A stretch of DNA of 64,000 nucleotides. Source: Oscheius dolichura. Its lineage: Eukaryota; Nematoda; Chromadorea; Rhabditida; Rhabditidae. Below are positions 34,560 through 45,800 of the stretch, piece after piece. The position numbers were made by a program, and so were the translations under genes. The stretch spans positions 7,440,001 to 7,504,000 of the forward strand of contig OW051493.1 of NCBI GenBank assembly GCA_932521035.1, given 5' to 3'. Below the pieces are notes generated by a model. It was not told the origin of the DNA and did not search any database. It saw only the letters and a list, made by a program, of their open reading frames with translations. Position 1 is the first letter of the stretch, and each line of letters opens with the position of its first letter.

Positions 34560-37500
34560 TTGTAGCCAGATTCCCCATTCTTGTCGTAGATTCCCCGTTT
34601 CTGTCGTAGATTCCCCATTTCTGTCGTAGATTCCCCGTTTCTGTCGTAGATTCCCCATGTCTGTCGTAGATTCCCCATTCTTGTCGTAGATTCCCCATTC
34701 TTGTCGTAGATTCCCCATTCTTGTCGTAGATTCCCCATTCTTGTCGTAGATTCCCCATTTCTGTTGTAGATTCCCCATTTCTGTGGTATTCTTGTCGTAG
34801 ATTCCCCATTTCTGTCGTAGATTCCCCATTTCTGTGGTATTCTTGTCGTAGATTCCCCATTCTTGTCGTAGATTCCCCATTCTTGTCGTAGATTCCCCGT
34901 TTCTGTCGTAGATTCCCCATTTCTGTGGTATTCTTGTCGTAGATTCCCCATTTCTGTCGTAGATTCCCCATTCTTGTCGTAGATTCCCCATTCTTGTCGT
35001 AGATTCCCCATTCTTGTCGTAGATTCCCCGTTTCTGTCGTAGATTCCCCATTTCTGTCGTAGATTCCCCATTTCTGTGGTATTCTTGTCGTAGATTCCCC
35101 ATTTCTGTCGTAGATTCCCCGTTTCTGTCGTAGATTCCCCATTTCTGTGGTATTCTTGTCGTAGATTCCCCATTCTTGTCGTAGATTCCCCATTCTTGTC
35201 GTAGATTCCCCATTCTTGTCGTAGATTCCCCGTTTCTGTCGTAGATTCCCCATTTCTGTCGTAGATTCCCCGTTTCTGTCGTAGATTCCCCATTTCTGTG
35301 GTATTCTTGTCGTAGATTCCCCATTTCTGTGGTATTCTTGTCGTAGATTCCCCATTCTTGTCGTAGATTCCCCATTCTTGTCGTAGATTCCCCATTCTTG
35401 TCGTAGATTCCCCGTTTCTGTCGTAGATTCCCCATTTCTGTCGTAGATTCCCCATTTCTGTGGTATTCTTGTCGTAGATTCCCCGTTTCTGTCGTAGATT
35501 CCCCATTTCTGTGGTATTCTTGTCGTAGATTCCCCATTCTTGTCGTAGATTCCCCATTCTTGTCGTAGATTCCCCATTCTTGTCGTAGATTCCCCGTTTC
35601 TGTCGTAGATTCCCCATTTCTGTCGTAGATTCCCCGTTTCTGTCGTAGATTCCCCATTTCTGTGGTATTCTTGTCGTAGATTCCCCATTTCTGTGGTATT
35701 CTTGTCGTAGATTCCCCATTTCTGTGGTATTCTTGTCGTAGATTCCCCATTCTTGTCGTAGATTCCCCATTCTTGTCGTAGATTCCCCATTCTTGTCGTA
35801 GATTCCCCGTTTCTGTCGTAGATTCCCCATTTCTGTGGTATTCTTGTCGTAGATTCCCCATTTCTGTGGTATTCTTGTCGTAGATTCCCCATTCTTGTCG
35901 TAGATTCCCCATTCTTGTCGTAGATTCCCCATTCTTGTCGTAGATTCCCCGTTTCTGTCGTAGATTCCCCATTTCTGTCGTAGATTCCCCATTCTTGTCG
36001 TAGATTCCCCATTCTTGTCGTAGATTCCCCATTCTTGTCGTAGATTCCCCGTTTCTGTCGTAGATTCCCCATTTCTGTCGTAGATTCCCCATTTCTGTGG
36101 TATTCTTGTCGTAGATTCCCCGTTTCTGTCGTAGATTCCCCATTTCTGTGGTATTCTTGTCGTAGATTCCCCATTCTTGTCGTAGATTCCCCATTCTTGT
36201 CGTAGATTCCCCATTCTTGTCGTAGATTCCCCGTTTCTGTCGTAGATTCCCCATTTCTGTCGTAGATTCCCCATTTCTGTGGTATTCTTGTCGTAGATTC
36301 CCCATTTCTGTGGTATTCTTGTCGTAGATTCCCCATTTCTGTGGTATTCTTGTCGTAGATTCCCCATTCTTGTCGTAGATTCCCCATTCTTGTCGTAGAT
36401 TCCCCATTCTTGTCGTAGATTCCCCGTTTCTGTCGTAGATTCCCCGTTTCTGTCGTAGATTCCCCATTTCTGTGGTATTCTTGTCGTAGATTCCCCATTT
36501 CTGTGGTATTCTTGTCGTAGATTCCCCATTCTTGTCGTAGATTCCCCATTCTTGTCGTAGATTCCCCATTCTTGTCGTAGATTCCCCGTTTCTGTCGTAG
36601 ATTCCCCATTTCTGTCGTAGATTCCCCGTTTCTGTCGTAGATTCCCCATTTCTGTGGTATTCTTGTCGTAGATTCCCCATTTCTGTGGTATTCTTGTCGT
36701 AGATTCCCCATTCTTGTCGTAGATTCCCCATTCTTGTCGTAGATTCCCCATTCTTGTCGTAGATTCCCCATTCTTGTCGTAGATTCCCCATTCTTGTCGT
36801 AGATTCCCCGTTTCTGTCGTAGATTCCCCATTTCTGTGGTATTCTTGTCGTAGATTCCCCATTCTTGTCGTAGATTCCCCATTCTTGTCGTAGATTCCCC
36901 ATTCTTGTCGTAGATTCCCCGTTTCTGTCGTAGATTCCCCATTTCTGTCGTAGATTCCCCATTTCTGTGGTATTCTTGTCGTAGATTCCCCATTTCTGTG
37001 GTATTCTTGTCGTAGATTCCCCATTTCTGTGGTATTCTTGTCGTAGATTCCCCATTCTTGTCGTAGATTCCCCATTCTTGTCGTAGATTCCCCATTCTTG
37101 TCGTAGATTCCCCGTTTCTGTCGTAGATTCCCCGTTTCTGTCGTAGATTCCCCATTTCTGTGGTATTCTTGTCGTAGATTCCCCATTTCTGTGGTATTCT
37201 TGTCGTAGATTCCCCATTCTTGTCGTAGATTCCCCATTCTTGTCGTAGATTCCCCATTCTTGTCGTAGATTCCCCGTTTCTGTCGTAGATTCCCCATTTC
37301 TGTCGTAGATTCCCCGTTTCTGTCGTAGATTCCCCATTTCTGTGGTATTCTTGTCGTAGATTCCCCATTTCTGTGGTATTCTTGTCGTAGATTCCCCATT
37401 CTTGTCGTAGATTCCCCATTCTTGTCGTAGATTCCCCATTCTTGTCGTAGATTCCCCATTCTTGTCGTAGATTCCCCATTCTTGTCGTAGATTCCCCGTT

Positions 37501-38096
37501 TCTGTCGTAGATTCCCCGTTTCTGTCGTAGATTCCCCATTTCTGTGGTATTCTTGTCGTAGATTCCCCATTCTTGTCGTAGATTCCCCATTCTTGTCGTA
37601 GATTCCCCGTTTCTGTCGTAGATTCCCCATTTCTGTCGTAGATTCCCCATTTCTGTGGTATTCTTGTCGTAGATTCCCCATTCTTGTCGTAGATTCCCCA
37701 TTCTTGTCGTAGATTCCCCGTTTCTGTCGTAGATTCCCCATTCTTGTCGTAGATTCCCCATTTCTGTCGTAGATTCCCCATTCTTGTCGTAGATTCCCCG
37801 TTTCTGTCGTAGATTCCCCATTTCTGTCGTAGATTCCCCATTCTTGTCGTAGATTCCCCGTTTCTGTCGTAGATTCCCCATTTCTGTCGTAGATTCCCCA
37901 TTTCTGTGGTATTCTTGTCGTAGATTCCCCATTTCTGTCGTAGATTCCCCGTTTCTGTCGTAGATTCCCCATTCTTGTCGTAGATTCCCCATTTCTGTCG
38001 TAGATTCCCCATTCTTGTCGTAGATTCCCCATTCTTGTCGTAGATTCCCCATTCTTGTCGTAGATTCCCCGTTTCTGTCGTAGAATCCCCGTCCCC
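34560..38096. repeat. 3.5-kb minisatellite, 20-bp unit with higher-order pattern
   Basis: About 170 units of TGTCGTAGATTCCCC plus a five-base variable end: CATTCT-, CGTTTC- or CATTTC-type. A shorter 11-bp partial unit (TGTGGTATTCT) recurs after CATTTC units. Variants follow a repeated order (runs of three CATTCT, then CGTTTC, CATTTC, then one or more partial units), so blocks of units were amplified together. On the minus strand no unit phase contains a stop. All three frames are therefore open for about 1,200 codons and give the same cycling peptide (GIYDKNGESTTRMGNLRQ). That follows from a 20-base unit cycling through the frames and is not evidence of a gene. Confidence 0.97.
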
Positions 38097-38437
38097 AGAA
38101 TAAGGAATCTGGCTACAAAACCCGTAGTTCTTTGAGAATTCCACCTGAAGACTATTTCCATTTTCCCGCTAATGCTTTGCACCATTTTGCATCACCCTTG
38201 TTCCCTCTCCCTCGAGGAATTAGCGTGCCAATACACGCCTACGCTAAGACTTTATTCGTGGTAGCTTACAATTGTTAGTCGGGCTGTGTGGAGCCAGTCT
38301 TTTCCGCTGTTTGGGCGAAGTTTTGTACGCTCTTTCGCCGGTTTTAAATTCTTATGTGGTCAGAAAATATTTAGTTAGCCCGCCCTTTCCTGCAGAATAA
38401 AAAGCATCGAAACGAGCAGGAGCTCCCATCAGACACG
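38097..38437. other. Spacer and promoter of the secreted peptide gene
   Basis: Unique sequence follows the minisatellite. AATAAAAAG at about 38396-38404 lies about 35 bases before the ATG at 38438 and may act as a TATA element. Confidence 0.4.
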
Positions 38438-38726
38438 ATGCGTTTTGTCCTAACTATCGTAAGTATCATAGTTCTTTCTTTCTTTACTTTCAACGCAAGC
38501 TTCAGGCTTTTCTCGCCTTACTATGTTTTGCCGCACAAGTTCAGGCTAAAAAGAATCCATGGGTGGATGGACCTGATTGGTGGCCTCTTCCCAGACCTAA
38601 GGTTAATCCGAAGGTATGAAAACCACTCGATGGTAAATGATGGTTTAGGATGTTGATTGCATGAACAAAATGAAGGCGAATGGCGTACCGCCACACGAAG
38701 CGCTGGCGAGATGTTATATGGGATAA
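38438..38726 (+). CDS. Small secreted peptide, 68 residues
   Basis: Three exons (38438-38458, 38506-38613, 38649-38726) with introns of 47 and 35 bp. The first intron (GTAAGT to TTCAG) turns an unremarkable open frame into a textbook signal peptide, MRFVLTIAFLALLCFAAQVQA. It is followed by a Trp/Pro-rich stretch (NPWVDGPDWWPLPRP) and a C-terminal part with two cysteines (CMNKMKANGVPPHEALARCY). Without the second splice the frame stops at TGA just after the donor. The mature product would be about 47 residues with one likely disulfide. The family was not recognised; effector, antimicrobial or cuticle-associated roles are all open. Confidence 0.72.
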
Positions 38727-38944
38727 AATAGATAGACAGAACGCTTTATACTGGGAACAAATTGCTGGTGCTGCGAAGAATTTTTACTTGCTTCTGGATC
38801 AGCTCTGCTACTTGTGCTCCCCATTTTCTTTTTTATTTCCTTCAACGACTTTTCTTCTTCCTCTTTGCTTGAAAAGGGATTGTTACAACCTTTTCTGAAT
38901 TTGTTTTGTAATAAACGGTAAAAGTAATATCTTTCACATACCCT

Positions 38945-38998
38945 AGCGTACCGCCACATGAAGCGTTGGCGAGATGTTATTTGGGGGATAAAAGTAAC
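38945..38998 (+). pseudogene. Duplicate of the last exon of the secreted peptide gene
   Basis: After CCCTAG (a possible acceptor), the sequence repeats the VPPHEALARCY coding stretch of 38681-38718 with few changes and continues LGDKSNL to a stop. It could be an alternative last exon or a leftover of a tandem duplication. Confidence 0.5.
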
Positions 38999-39174
38999 CT
39001 ATAGATCTCTGTAAAAATTTTAAAAAATCAATTCGACTTCTGAACAGCTTTATTGGTATTTAGATCAGATCGTGCATATCAATCGTTATATCGGCACTTT
39101 CTCTGCTGTGCAGTAAATTCCCCTTGCCGCCAATGATGCCAGATATTTTGAAGCTTTTCGAATTCAGCCCTGAA

Positions 39175-40514
39175 TCAGTCATGGCATAGCAACTGGAAAA
39201 GAAACCTTGTCTCCGCAGTAAAATTAATTTCAATTTTTCCAAGATGCGCAATAACTTGGTCAAAGTAACTAGTCGTCGCCCCCCGTTGTCGTAATTCCTT
39301 CCAATTCATGAATTTCTTGCCAGTAATTTCAAGAAGATGTAAAAGTAGCAGAATTTTCTCTTCTTCGTAGGACGGATCAGGATAATTTCCATGAAGGTCA
39401 GGATATGTTTTATTGACCAGCTCGAAAATATAAGAGCCAATTGCTGGTTCATTGTAAATGCCGTTATTATACAAGTAGCCTATGAAACTGAAATAATTTC
39501 CCAATTTTTCGCGAGGGTCTAAAAAAACTCCTACCCGATTAGAGGTTTAATTTGTTCATTTTTTTCTTCGGCATTAAAAAAATCTCTGACAAATCGTTTT
39601 AGAGTATCCGCAAACGGCGAGCTCTCTGTAAGTTTTAGCTCCTCATCAATCTGTAATTGAAAAAGCAATACTTCATAATTTTGGAAACCTGCGCTTTGCA
39701 TATGAGTACATAAAGATAGCAGCTTTCCGGCATCTCGAGAATTTGGTTGACCATAATGGTTAACACATCGTAAAGGAAGTCGAGAGGTCGATTAGAACCG
39801 AAAACTCGAAGACAGATAAGAATTTGCAGAGTTCTTTCTTTGTTTTCATCACACATTTCAGCCAGAAGCAAATATACAAGGCTCTAAAAGAAATCAAGGA
39901 AAACCGAAGGGCAACTACTTTCAATTGAGTGGTATCATCCACGGTTTCCGAGCCCGATAAAAGTTGAAGTCGGGCAGATTGGTTACAATTACTATTCCCC
40001 TATGATGATCTCGTTTTAATCGGGGCTTTTTTACCTGATTATTCACGGAAGAAGTGGGGGAATCTTTGGCCAAATGATTTAGTGCGTGTTTCATATCATC
40101 GAATACATAATTGTGCGGCCAATAACTCTCTTTTCCCAACTGAAGTCGACATTTATTTTGTTATTCCAAAAAGAATAAATGCTTACCGTTTCTTCACACC
40201 AATGGAAAAACGTTTTAAGTTTGTGTGGGTCCTTCAATTGACTCAATATTTCATAAAGAATTTCTGGCTTCAAATATTTCGAGTCCAATATTTCCAAAGG
40301 CTCTGCTGTACTTCTCTGGAGCGAGAAGTACTCTACGAATAACAAATTTGTTACTGACCTCCAAAATCCATTCGTAATACCGTTCCAAGGCCTTCCCATT
40401 GAGTAGAGACCGAATAACTGTATCTTTCACCTCTGCTTTAACATCCAAGTTCAAGGTTTTCTCAATATATTCTACGTCTTTTGGATCTAATTCTTGTAAA
40501 AAAGAGAGAGGCAT
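39175..40514 (-). CDS. MIF4G-domain protein
   Basis: Exons at 40359-40514, 40187-40315, 40035-40139, about 39698-39887, 39534-39651 and 39175-39487. An N-terminal helical region (LDPKDVEYIEKTLNLDVKAE; KSYWP-like linker GKESYWPHNYVFDD) precedes a MIF4G-type HEAT domain with ILEMPESCYLYVLICKAQ, SPFADTLKRFVRDFF, GFIGYLYNNGIYNEPAIG, LLLLHLLEITGKKF and YFDQVIAHLGKIEINFTAET. This is the pattern of eIF4G, PAIP1 and related translation or RNA-decay adaptors, which bind RNA helicases; the exact subfamily is unclear. The start at 40514 directly follows an AG acceptor. The join between 40035 and 39887 is the least certain. Confidence 0.7.
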
Positions 40515-40879
40515 CTAAATTACAGTAAAAGTCAGGTGGCCTATAACTGATTTGCCATAAAAACGAAGAAAGACGAGCAGCTTGTTTGGGCACAAGTGGA
40601 AATGACTCGGCGTGAAGAATCGTTATCTTGTGAACGATAGAGAGAGCCATGGAATCGATAAACACTCAAAATAAGGCTTCTGTTTATTGTTGAGTTATTG
40701 AAATGGCGAGGACAACGACAGATAATTATCTTTACGAAATTAGATGAATTAAATAGCTGTAGAGATTTCTGGGCTGTCCTCTGAGTTATCCTCCCTTTTC
40801 CTGCTCTCCTATTCTATCTGCCAACAAATTCATTGAGCTACCTCTAAGCTTTCGCCATTGGAGCCTAAAGTTCCATATT

Positions 40880-42232
40880 CTAGATATCAAACATAGAAAT
40901 CTACTTTGTTTCCGAAGTCATTCGTGGCTCCATATCTTTCACATGTTTTAACATGGAAACATAGAATCCGAGATCTTCCGGTTTCCAAGACTCCAACTTC
41001 TTTCTGCTCATGGCTTCGCCAAGAAGTAAAAGTAGAACATTTTTCTCATTGTAGAGCGGTTTTGCGTATTACATATCAAGAATTTCAACGCCTATCTTAT
41101 GTGCACACCAGGTTACTAGTTTGGTTGACAGAAGACCATAGTGTATAGAGCCAAAGAAGCTGAAAATAGTAATACACAGATATTCTCCCTCTTTTTCTCA
41201 TCCAGAAGTAGCCAAATATTACCGCATAAGCGGTGTCATGCTTGCATCTTTTGTTTCATTTGTAAAGGAGTATTGGACATGACACAGTAAACTGTCCCGA
41301 AATGGCGATCTCCTCCATGTTCCAAACTCCTTGTCATACTGTAACTTCTTGTACATAATCATTTCTTCAAAGATGTACCATTGCTTTGCAAAGCAGTGCA
41401 TGCAGGCGGCATTTTGCCGGATTTTTATAAACATGGGCCCTAATTATTTCCCCAATCCTAGTTGGAGATACAGTTAATCCATCAGTATTAGTCAGCTTCT
41501 CAGGAAGTTTGGCATTTCTGATTGCTTCGATAATTTCGTATTTATTTTTCTCGTTAATAGCAGTTAGAAATTTGTTGAAGCTTTCATCGGAAAGTTGAAT
41601 TGGTGGTATATTCTATAAAATATTAGAAAGGCGGTGAAAATGGGCCTACCTCGGCTGGTATCGGGGCTATCCTTCCAACTTCCTCATTCTCCATAGAAGA
41701 AGGCGACGATTGTTCATCGCTGCTACTTTCCTAAGATAATCCCGGTTTCTCTGCCCCCTGGGATTCTTACTTGCTCATTTTCGGAGGAGGACGGATCATC
41801 ACTTTGCTCGTCATCGAGTGGTTGCTTCACAACGTCGAAAACATAACCATATGGCCAGTAGTTTTCCTTCCCAGCTAAAATCTCTTCAATGGTTTGTAAA
41901 CAGAAAACATACAGTATCTTCGCACCAGTTGAGCATTTTCATCCGGATATTGGGGTCTTTCAATTGAGTCAATACATTGAATAAGATTCCTGGCTTCAAA
42001 ATAGAAGAGTTAATGATTTTCAATGGCTCTGCAGTGGATTTCTAAATTGTCTCTTTTCTAAAATACGGAGAAGCTGACTTAAAATCCAGGCATAATACCG
42101 ATCCAACGCTTCCCCCTCGAGCAACGACCGTATAACAGAATCTTTCACCTCGGCCTTGACATCAAGATTGAGCGTTTTCATAACATATTCCACATCGTTC
42201 GAATTTAATCCTTGTAGGAAAGGAAGTTCCTC
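40880..42232 (-). pseudogene. Decaying tandem paralogue of the MIF4G gene
   Basis: It has the same exon order and clear similarity to the neighbour: SNDVEYVMKTLNLDVKAEVK, KSTAEPLKIINSSILKP, GKENYWPYGYVFDV, NPAKCRLHALLCKAM, SPFRDSLL, YNEKNVLLLLLGEAMSRKKL, and VSMLKHVKDMEPRMTSETK. Signs of decay are an apparent two-base loss at the first donor (frame shift), a TAA inside the MIF4G part (about 41066) and no clear start codon. An acidic Ser/Glu linker (SSSENEQ, SSSDEQSSPSSMENEE) replaces the neighbour's linker. A functional gene with unusual splicing is not excluded. Confidence 0.6.
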
Positions 42233-42868
42233 CTAATTTATAGTAAAAGTTTAGCAGTTATTTCCATACCTGCTGTTCCAATCTGAACAATATGAGTAAG
42301 GTTTTTTTAAAGTTAGCGTGGAGAGGAGATTGAGTGAACACAAGCGATCCAGGTCAAACAGGGGCAAAGATGTGAATAATCAATACAAAAAAATGCTAAT
42401 TTCCAAAAATTAATACACAGAGGTGATGCCGCGAACATCTTGGAATTTGCCTTTGACACGACGACAGTAATGTATCAAATTGAAATTCTCCATTGTAAGG
42501 TTCTGCGGTTCTCAGGAGGAAATTGAGCAATCAATCAAAAACATCATTTGTTCTCTTTCTAGAATCTTCATATACTCTAACCACAATTTTTAAAAAAAGA
42601 CAAAAAAAAACAATAAAATTCAATAAAAATCTGAGAATTTGATAGGAAATATCATTGTGAGTTGGTTATATTCGGGGGGAGAGACTGCTTTGATTTGAAA
42701 AACTGCTAGACACGAAACCAGAATGGACAAGGTAGTGTGGGGAAAATACAACTCTATGGACCCGGCATGGCACAGGGGAGGATGGATTCAATGGGAATAT
42801 ATCGGGGCTGGCTGGGGCCCTTTTTGGAGTGTGACAAGTGGAGGAGGAGGAGAAGGAAAATGATGAGA
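42233..42868. other. Intergenic spacer 3' of jun
   Basis: AT-rich at 42540-42660, likely holding the jun 3' untranslated region (AATAAA-type signals occur on the minus strand). No gene was recognised. Confidence 0.4.
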
Positions 42869-45800
42869 TCAGCACTGGGCAGAGGGACAGCCGTTGGCGC
42901 GGTGGCGTTGCACCAGGTGCTCCAGCTGGGACAGCGTCGAGCGCAGGCTCATCAGCTGGGTATCCAGGATTTGGGACTTGGCCTTCTCCGATTGGACCTG
43001 AAAATATCAAAAATAAGAAGAGGTTTGGCTAAATAATCCGGTTTAATACGGGGAATTCAGTGAATTCAGCCCGCGCGCGGCCGGTATTCAAAAGGGGCAT
43101 GGATTTAGTTGCGAAAGTCAAGGCCACCCGGTTCCTGCCACGAAGATTTCCTATTTAAACACCAGAAAATTAAAAAAATCGATTAAAGGAGGGACGAACC
43201 TGTGTCTCAAGTTCATTAATCCTGTCCATTTTCTTCTGGCGGCATTTAGAGGCGGCTGCCCTGTTGCGGGCGCGTTTCCTCTCCAATTTTCGCCTCTCCT
43301 GCTCATCAAGGCTCATCCTGAAACAGGAAAATTTATTAAACGATCAATATACGACAGAATGTTACCAAAATTTCCCTTTAATCCCCGCACTGCCCTCATT
43401 TTCCCCAAAATTCAGCCCATACTCACCAATTAGTCGTCTGCGATACAAAATATTAGTCAAAAAATAAGAAAAATCCGATGAAATTCGTTGGGAAAAGTAA
43501 ACTTTTAAAGGTCGGAAAAGTAACGGAAGAGAGTCGAGGGGGAACTGGGGGAGGAATGAGTCACCCCTTCTATCTCTGCCCTCTGTGACTGGGAATGAAA
43601 ACAAGGTCGACAAACACGCGCAGGGGAGCGAGGGGGAGGGAGAGGGCGCCGCCGGCCGGGTGGTGGAGGTGATGAAAGGGGGGAGGCCACAATGTGTTGG
43701 CTGTGGTCAGTGTTCAAGTGAAAAGAGCTGGGGAAATTCGTCTGTTTGAGCAATACGGTGTTTCTCCCACTCTCGGGAGCAAAAGAGGGGCAAGCGAGAG
43801 GAGGGGACACGGAAAGCACAAATGATGTCTGGACCCTCTTGGCCCCAAGGATAAGATGCGCTAAAGTTCTCAAGATTGGAATACAGTCCGTTTCCAGGTC
43901 TGACGTTTCGTCGCCTTTTGTCAAAGAATGACCACCGTTTCCTGAATTTCAGTGACGAACTTGAAAATCAGGAACATATGATCTCAAAATGATCAAAGGT
44001 CCCCAACCGCGTGACCTTTGCATGGAAAATGGACTATTCCCTGGAAAAACCATGCTTACTAATACTTTTTACAGTAATTTGCCCCCCCCTCTCTTTGTTT
44101 TTTGTTTCCCTTCCCTTGGCCCGTTGTCCCCCTTCATTAAGCAAGATTACGGTAATGTGTTGCCTTCTTGGCCTGGGTCTTGGCCCTATAACAGTCCTTT
44201 AAATCGCGTCTAACATTTTCCTCGCCAGTTTCCCGACTGTCAGGCTATAGACGCACTGTTTTAAGACCATAATTGTTCCCGGTCTGGCTGCCAATAAAAT
44301 ACCAGTCTTTTCACATCCCATTTTTGCCCCCCCCCCCCCTCGTGGTATGAAAACCTGAAACTTTTATGGAGCAAATAGAAAAAAGGCCCCTCTACGTCTG
44401 TTGGAAAAGCTGAAAGATGACGAATACGAGGACGGATTCGGGTCGTGGCAAAGCGAAGAGATCACAGTGACTCATCTCTTTGTATTCCCCCGAGAGAGCG
44501 AACGGATAGACAAAAAAAGTCGAGAGTAAAGATTGCCGTGGTCAAAAAATGAGAGAAAAAAACTGTCATTAGTTGAGTTTTTGGCCATAACAGTCACTGT
44601 TTTAAGCTGATTTTTACAGTCAGGGAGGGCCAGTCAGCTGGAAGAAACAGTAAAAAGCACAATTTCCCTCCAGGGGGAGCCAGCTGGATTCAATTGATGG
44701 TTTCGAAAATACAGTCTGTCAATAGCTCTTGCAGGCCTATTTTTAACTCCACTGCATATCCACTAATCTACAGTATCCAATGGATGGTAAACAGGGAATG
44801 AATTGATAAAAAATGAGAGATCACAATGAAAACCATTGGACTTTTTGGATCATAGCGATCCCTAGCCCTCCATGATCTCTGTTTTCGGGTTTATGCCATT
44901 TTCGAGGGGCCTACTCAATTCATTTGAATCCCTCTTTTTCAGGTTACAGTAAAGGTCAGCCAGCCATACTAGTCAGATCGGAGACCGCCTGTGCCGGGTC
45001 TGTTACAACACAGAAGAGACTCAGCCAGCCTGTGTTGTGATTAGCTGGAGGTGAGTAAGCTGGCGAGGGCCTGTGGTGCCATGCAAATTGCCTGCTGTAC
45101 GAACGTTTTGGAGCCAAAGAACCAAGGAAAGTCCGTAAAATGCTACAGGATTAGCGGCTCATTAAATTAGTTGATTACCGGAATCCAAAGAAGATCAATG
45201 CTCAAAAGTATCGGATTTTTTAAAGTGGTAGCGGGGACTGTAGTCTTCTCCAACCCCTCGGAAAGAACAAAGTTTTTCCCCGGTTTGAAAGACGGGTGAC
45301 CTGAAATCGATTCGACCCCCAGTTCCCTCTTCGCCATTCTTCTGCCTATGTACAATAACCAATAGAGAGAAAGTACAGGAGAAACCACTCCCAGTTCTAC
45401 CATCTGCACGTAGTCCCCAGACAAGAAAAGGCAAAATACGAACCAGTGCTCCTGGGCAGAGTAGTGGTGATGTTGAAGAGGATTGTACATATTGTAAAAA
45501 GGGATAGCTAGCTAGAGAAGGAAGACGATGATGTGGTTGACCAGCAGAGGAAAGAGAACGACACTCTGTCACCCGGAGAGGGGGCGGGGAAGCCGGGCCA
45601 CCACGGACTGCCTCTGACTCATCCCGGGCTGTAGGGGAGAGAGATAGGCACACGCTAGACCCGGTGGAGCTTGAAGGGCAGGACGGCCATTTACGGAAGA
45701 TCTGGGAAGGAGCAGAACCCTTTTTTGAGGTACCGGAGAACCGAGAAATACAGGCTAGCACCCTGTTTCCGCAACAAACCCGTTTGGCGAGTGCTCCAGA

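Noticed and set aside
34560-38096. CRISPR-like array
   Set aside because: Units are contiguous 20-mers with no unique spacers, in a eukaryotic context.
34476-38185. Three overlapping minus-strand frames of 1,169-1,224 codons
   Set aside because: They are products of a stop-free 20-bp tandem repeat read in each frame. Composition is purely repetitive, and there is no independent start context, domain or intron.
45195-45761. 188-codon minus-strand frame in the jun intron
   Set aside because: Pro/Ser-rich chance frame with no splice support. The jun exons at 47971 and 43317 join in frame without it.
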